Assembly (NCBI RefSeq): GCF_030732845.1
Contig: NZ_JASHKA010000014.1
Span: 1-64,000 of the forward strand
DNA length: 64,000 nt
Direction: 5' to 3'
Origin: Roseibium sp. MMSF_3544
GTDB lineage: Bacteria > Pseudomonadota > Alphaproteobacteria > Rhizobiales > Stappiaceae
Shown in pieces: positions 62,025 to 64,000 of the stretch. The notes beneath the pieces were generated by a model, which was not told where the DNA came from, searched no databases, and saw nothing but the letters and a program-made list of their open reading frames with translations. A program made the position numbers and the translations under genes. Each line of letters opens with the position of its first letter. Positions within the stretch are counted from its first letter, which is position 1.

Positions 62025-62449
62025 ATCCGATACGAGTGGCATCGATCATTGCCGCCCCGGTGGTGGTTGTGGTTGCCGGAACGATGTTTTGGCAAGCGCG
62101 GCAGTCCGCTGACGATGTTTTCGTCACACCAGCTGCTCTTGTTCAGGTGAAGGTACCTGAGCTCCCTATGCTGGCGCAGCAGGGCCTAAAGGTATTTGAG
62201 GCAAACTGCGCCGCGTGCCACGGTGATCTTGCGGATGGCCGCAGTGACCTCGGACCACCGCTCGTTCACAAAATCTATGAGCCGGGTCATCACGGCGATG
62301 CCGCCTTTTATTTGGCGGTGGCACAAGGGGTTCGCGCACATCATTGGCCGTTCGGCAACATGCCGCCGGTGGAAGGGGTCAGCGAGGAAGATGTCGCAAA
62401 GATCTTCTTCTTTGTCCGCACGCTTCAGCGGGCGAACGGAATCTATTGA
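62021..62449 (+). CDS. Membrane-anchored cytochrome c
   Basis: The 142-residue protein has an N-terminal anchor (VASIIAAPVVVVVAGTMFW) and one haem site (NCAACHGDLADGRSDLGPPLV) with a probable Met ligand in NMPPVEG. It is a small class I cytochrome c facing the periplasm. Co-transcription with copper export suggests a role in periplasmic copper redox or a respiratory branch under copper stress, which is inferred. Confidence 0.87.
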   Translation: MNPIRVASIIAAPVVVVVAGTMFWQARQSADDVFVTPAALVQVKVPELPMLAQQGLKVFEANCAACHGDLADGRSDLGPPLVHKIYEPGHHGDAAFYLAVAQGVRAHHWPFGNMPPVEGVSEEDVAKIFFFVRTLQRANGIY

Positions 62450-62466
62450 GGGGATCGGTCAAGACC

Positions 62467-62925
62467 ATGAAGACAGGCTTCACATTAACGGTTCTTCTGG
62501 CAAGCGGGCTGGGATTGGGAGCCGTCTGGGCGCACAGTGGTGCCACAGGCATCGTCAAGGAACGCATGGACGCAATGACGGAGATTGGCGACAGCGTCAA
62601 ATCCGTCGGCCAAATGCTGAAAGGCGAGGCCCCCTACAACCGGGAAAAGATCGCGGATGCCGGACAAGCAATTGCAGGGCACGCCGGACAAGCGCTCACC
62701 GATCTGTTTCCCGAAGGAAGTCTGCATACGCCGTCAGAGGCGAGTCCGGAAATCTGGGCGGACTGGGCCGAGTTTTCCAAGATTGCCGGAACCTTGAAGG
62801 AATCGGCGGTCGCACTGAGCGATCTTGCCGAAGCAGGCGCGGGTGAAAAAGACATTGCTGCAGCTTTCGGTAATGTGGCCGGGACCTGCAAGGCCTGTCA
62901 TGAGGCATTTCGCATCAAAAAATAG
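62467..62925 (+). CDS. Cytochrome c' family protein
   Basis: From the ATG at 62467 (MKTGFTLTVLLASGLGLGAVWA, a signal peptide) it is 152 residues. Haem attachment is C-terminal, GTCKACHEAFRIK, the mark of class II cytochromes c'. The rest is a four-helix bundle pattern. An upstream in-frame ATG at 62344 overlaps the previous gene. Cytochromes c' bind NO or relieve oxidative stress; it closes the copper operon. Confidence 0.9.
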   Translation: MKTGFTLTVLLASGLGLGAVWAHSGATGIVKERMDAMTEIGDSVKSVGQMLKGEAPYNREKIADAGQAIAGHAGQALTDLFPEGSLHTPSEASPEIWADWAEFSKIAGTLKESAVALSDLAEAGAGEKDIAAAFGNVAGTCKACHEAFRIKK

Positions 62926-63067
62926 TCTCATTTGACTAATTACGCAGCGTCGTCAACGGTTCGATGCAGCATTCGGCTTGCCACAACCGGCAGCATGTTT
63001 TACCTGACGGTCAAAGCAGCCGTCGGTGAATACTTTGCACGGACAAGGCAAAAGGAGACAACGCGAC

Positions 63068-63688
63068 ATGACCATCCGGTACCACAAGGGTGACCTTCCC
63101 GATCTTCGGGCCTACGAAGCGGTGGATGCGGTTGCGGTCGATTCTGAGACGCTTGGCCTCAATCCGCACCGCGACCGGCTGTGTGTCGTGCAACTGTCTC
63201 CAGGTGATGGCACGGCCGATGTCGTTCAAATTGCGCGTGGTCAGACCGAGGCACCCAACCTTGCAAGACTGTTCACCGACGCGTCCAAGCCAAAGATTTT
63301 CCATTTCGCCAGGTTTGATGTTGCCGTGCTGCGGCACTATCTAGGCATCAAGGTAACGCCCGTCTGGTGCACCAAGATCGCGTCGAAGCTGGTGCGCACA
63401 TATACGGATCGGCACGGTCTCAAGGATATCACGCGCGAACTCCTGGGTGTTGAACTGTCCAAACAGCAGCAAAGCTCGGACTGGGCAGCAGACAAATTGT
63501 CGGACGCTCAGCTGGCTTACGCCGCATCGGATGTTCTGCACTTGCATGCGTTGAAGGAAAAGCTGGAATTCATGCTGCATAGGGAAGAGCGCAGTCATAT
63601 GGCTGAAGCTTGTTTTGAGTTCTTGCCGACCCGCGCTGAGCTCGATCTCAAGGGCTGGGAAGAAAACGACATATTCGCGCATTCCTGA
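63068..63688 (+). CDS. rnd: Ribonuclease D-like 3'-5' exonuclease
   Basis: The 206-residue product (ATG 63068 behind AAAGGAGA) contains the DEDD exonuclease motifs: DSETLGLNPHRDRL (Exo I), HFARFDVAVLRHYLG (Exo II) and AYAASDVLHLHALKEKL (Exo III). It lacks the HRDC domain of enteric RNase D, as is common in alphaproteobacteria. It is followed by lptC, the usual alphaproteobacterial order. Confidence 0.9.
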   Translation: MTIRYHKGDLPDLRAYEAVDAVAVDSETLGLNPHRDRLCVVQLSPGDGTADVVQIARGQTEAPNLARLFTDASKPKIFHFARFDVAVLRHYLGIKVTPVWCTKIASKLVRTYTDRHGLKDITRELLGVELSKQQQSSDWAADKLSDAQLAYAASDVLHLHALKEKLEFMLHREERSHMAEACFEFLPTRAELDLKGWEENDIFAHS

Positions 63689-63739
63689 TGTGACTGTGTA
63701 TCAGCGGTATCGGGAACCTCACTGTAGTTGGAGACAGGT

Positions 63740-64000
63740 TTGAGTGTGATCAGCGAACATCCGGGAAACATCATCCCCAGCCAGAAGTTCAGCCGTGCTC
63801 AGCGGGCTGCGCACAGGCACAGCGTCATGGTGCGCGTGCTGCGCTGGTTGTTTCCCGGATTTGGTCTTCTGATCCTCGCCGGCATGGTCGGACTGGTGGT
63901 TCTGTTCAACGTGCTGAGCAGCTTTGGCGCCGCCAACGTGATGCTCACCAGCGAGGGGCTGGTCATGGACCATCCGGAACTCTCCGGACATGACGGCGAT
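63740..64000 (+). CDS. lptC: LptC, LPS export protein (N-terminal part, cut by window edge)
   Basis: A frame open to the window end translates SVISEHPGNIIPSQKFSR, then a basic stretch, one membrane helix (FPGFGLLILAGMVGLVVLFNVL) and SSFGAANVMLTSEGLVMDHP. This matches alphaproteobacterial LptC proteins, which have one N-terminal helix and a periplasmic beta-jellyroll. TTG at 63740 has GGAGA six bases upstream; GTG at 63746 is an alternative. LptC links LptBFG to LptA in LPS transport. Confidence 0.75.
   Translation, partial: MSVISEHPGNIIPSQKFSRAQRAAHRHSVMVRVLRWLFPGFGLLILAGMVGLVVLFNVLSSFGAANVMLTSEGLVMDHPELSGHDGD

Noticed and set aside
1..64000. CRISPR array, rRNA or intact tRNA genes, prophage
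   Set aside because: No regularly spaced repeats, no rRNA-like sequence, no complete tRNA fold and no phage structural genes were seen on either strand.

Overview
The window is high-GC alphaproteobacterial DNA with a low-GC left end. Gene content (a complete aerobic uptake-hydrogenase locus with its H2 sensor, a choline-sulfatase, tripartite tricarboxylate transport, an RTX metalloprotease and a sulfotransferase) fits a marine, metabolically versatile alphaproteobacterium, perhaps a Roseibium/Labrenzia/Stappia relative. That placement is inference from gene content; there is no rRNA or other marker gene here. Almost all of the first 44 kb is read from the minus strand.

Region 1 (1-7552) is accessory. 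It has an IS481-like transposase start cut by the window edge, then an AT-rich surface-polysaccharide block (methyltransferase, two glycosyltransferase-like proteins, sulfotransferase). A secreted M10/RTX metalloprotease with four 89-residue tandem repeats follows. A 740-base gap separates this block from the hydrogenase genes.

Region 2 (8293-30211) is one minus-strand [NiFe]-hydrogenase locus of 22 genes, in transcription order hupS-hupL-hupE-hupC, hupD-F-G-H-I-J-K, hypA-B-C-D-E-X, hupR-hupT-hupU-hupV, hypF. It holds the Tat-exported enzyme, its cytochrome b, all Ni-Fe(CN)2CO maturation factors including HypX, and the H2-sensing relay HupUV-HupT-HupR. Good sigma-54 (-24/-12) promoters lie before hupS and before hupD. 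HupR carries the GAFTGA loop, so H2-dependent sigma-54 activation is a coherent model.

Region 3 (30471-47512) is catabolic. A GlxA/CdhR-type regulator faces a tightly packed minus-strand operon that combines a carnitine-type dehydrogenase, two SDRs, an aldehyde dehydrogenase, a BKACE enzyme, a choline-sulfatase (betC) and a CntA/YeaW-type Rieske oxygenase. Upstream of it lie a citryl-CoA-lyase-like gene, a CaiB-type CoA-transferase and TctABC. A divergent TctD-TctE pair with an extra periplasmic binding protein follows. I read this as a system for an O-sulfated or hydroxylated quaternary ammonium compound and/or a carboxylate, with the substrate unknown.

Region 4 (47560-53529) is an aconitase-PrpF-RraA operon facing an IclR regulator and an isocitrate-lyase-family enzyme. 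Two near-identical 17-bp dyads, exactly 700 bp apart, are likely IclR operators.

Region 5 (53614-64000) holds an SMR exporter, an L,D-transpeptidase, an ABC-F ATPase, matB with its GntR regulator and operator, a copper module (CopA, CueR, two cytochromes c, CueR-type promoter), and an RNase D-lptC pair that runs off the right edge.
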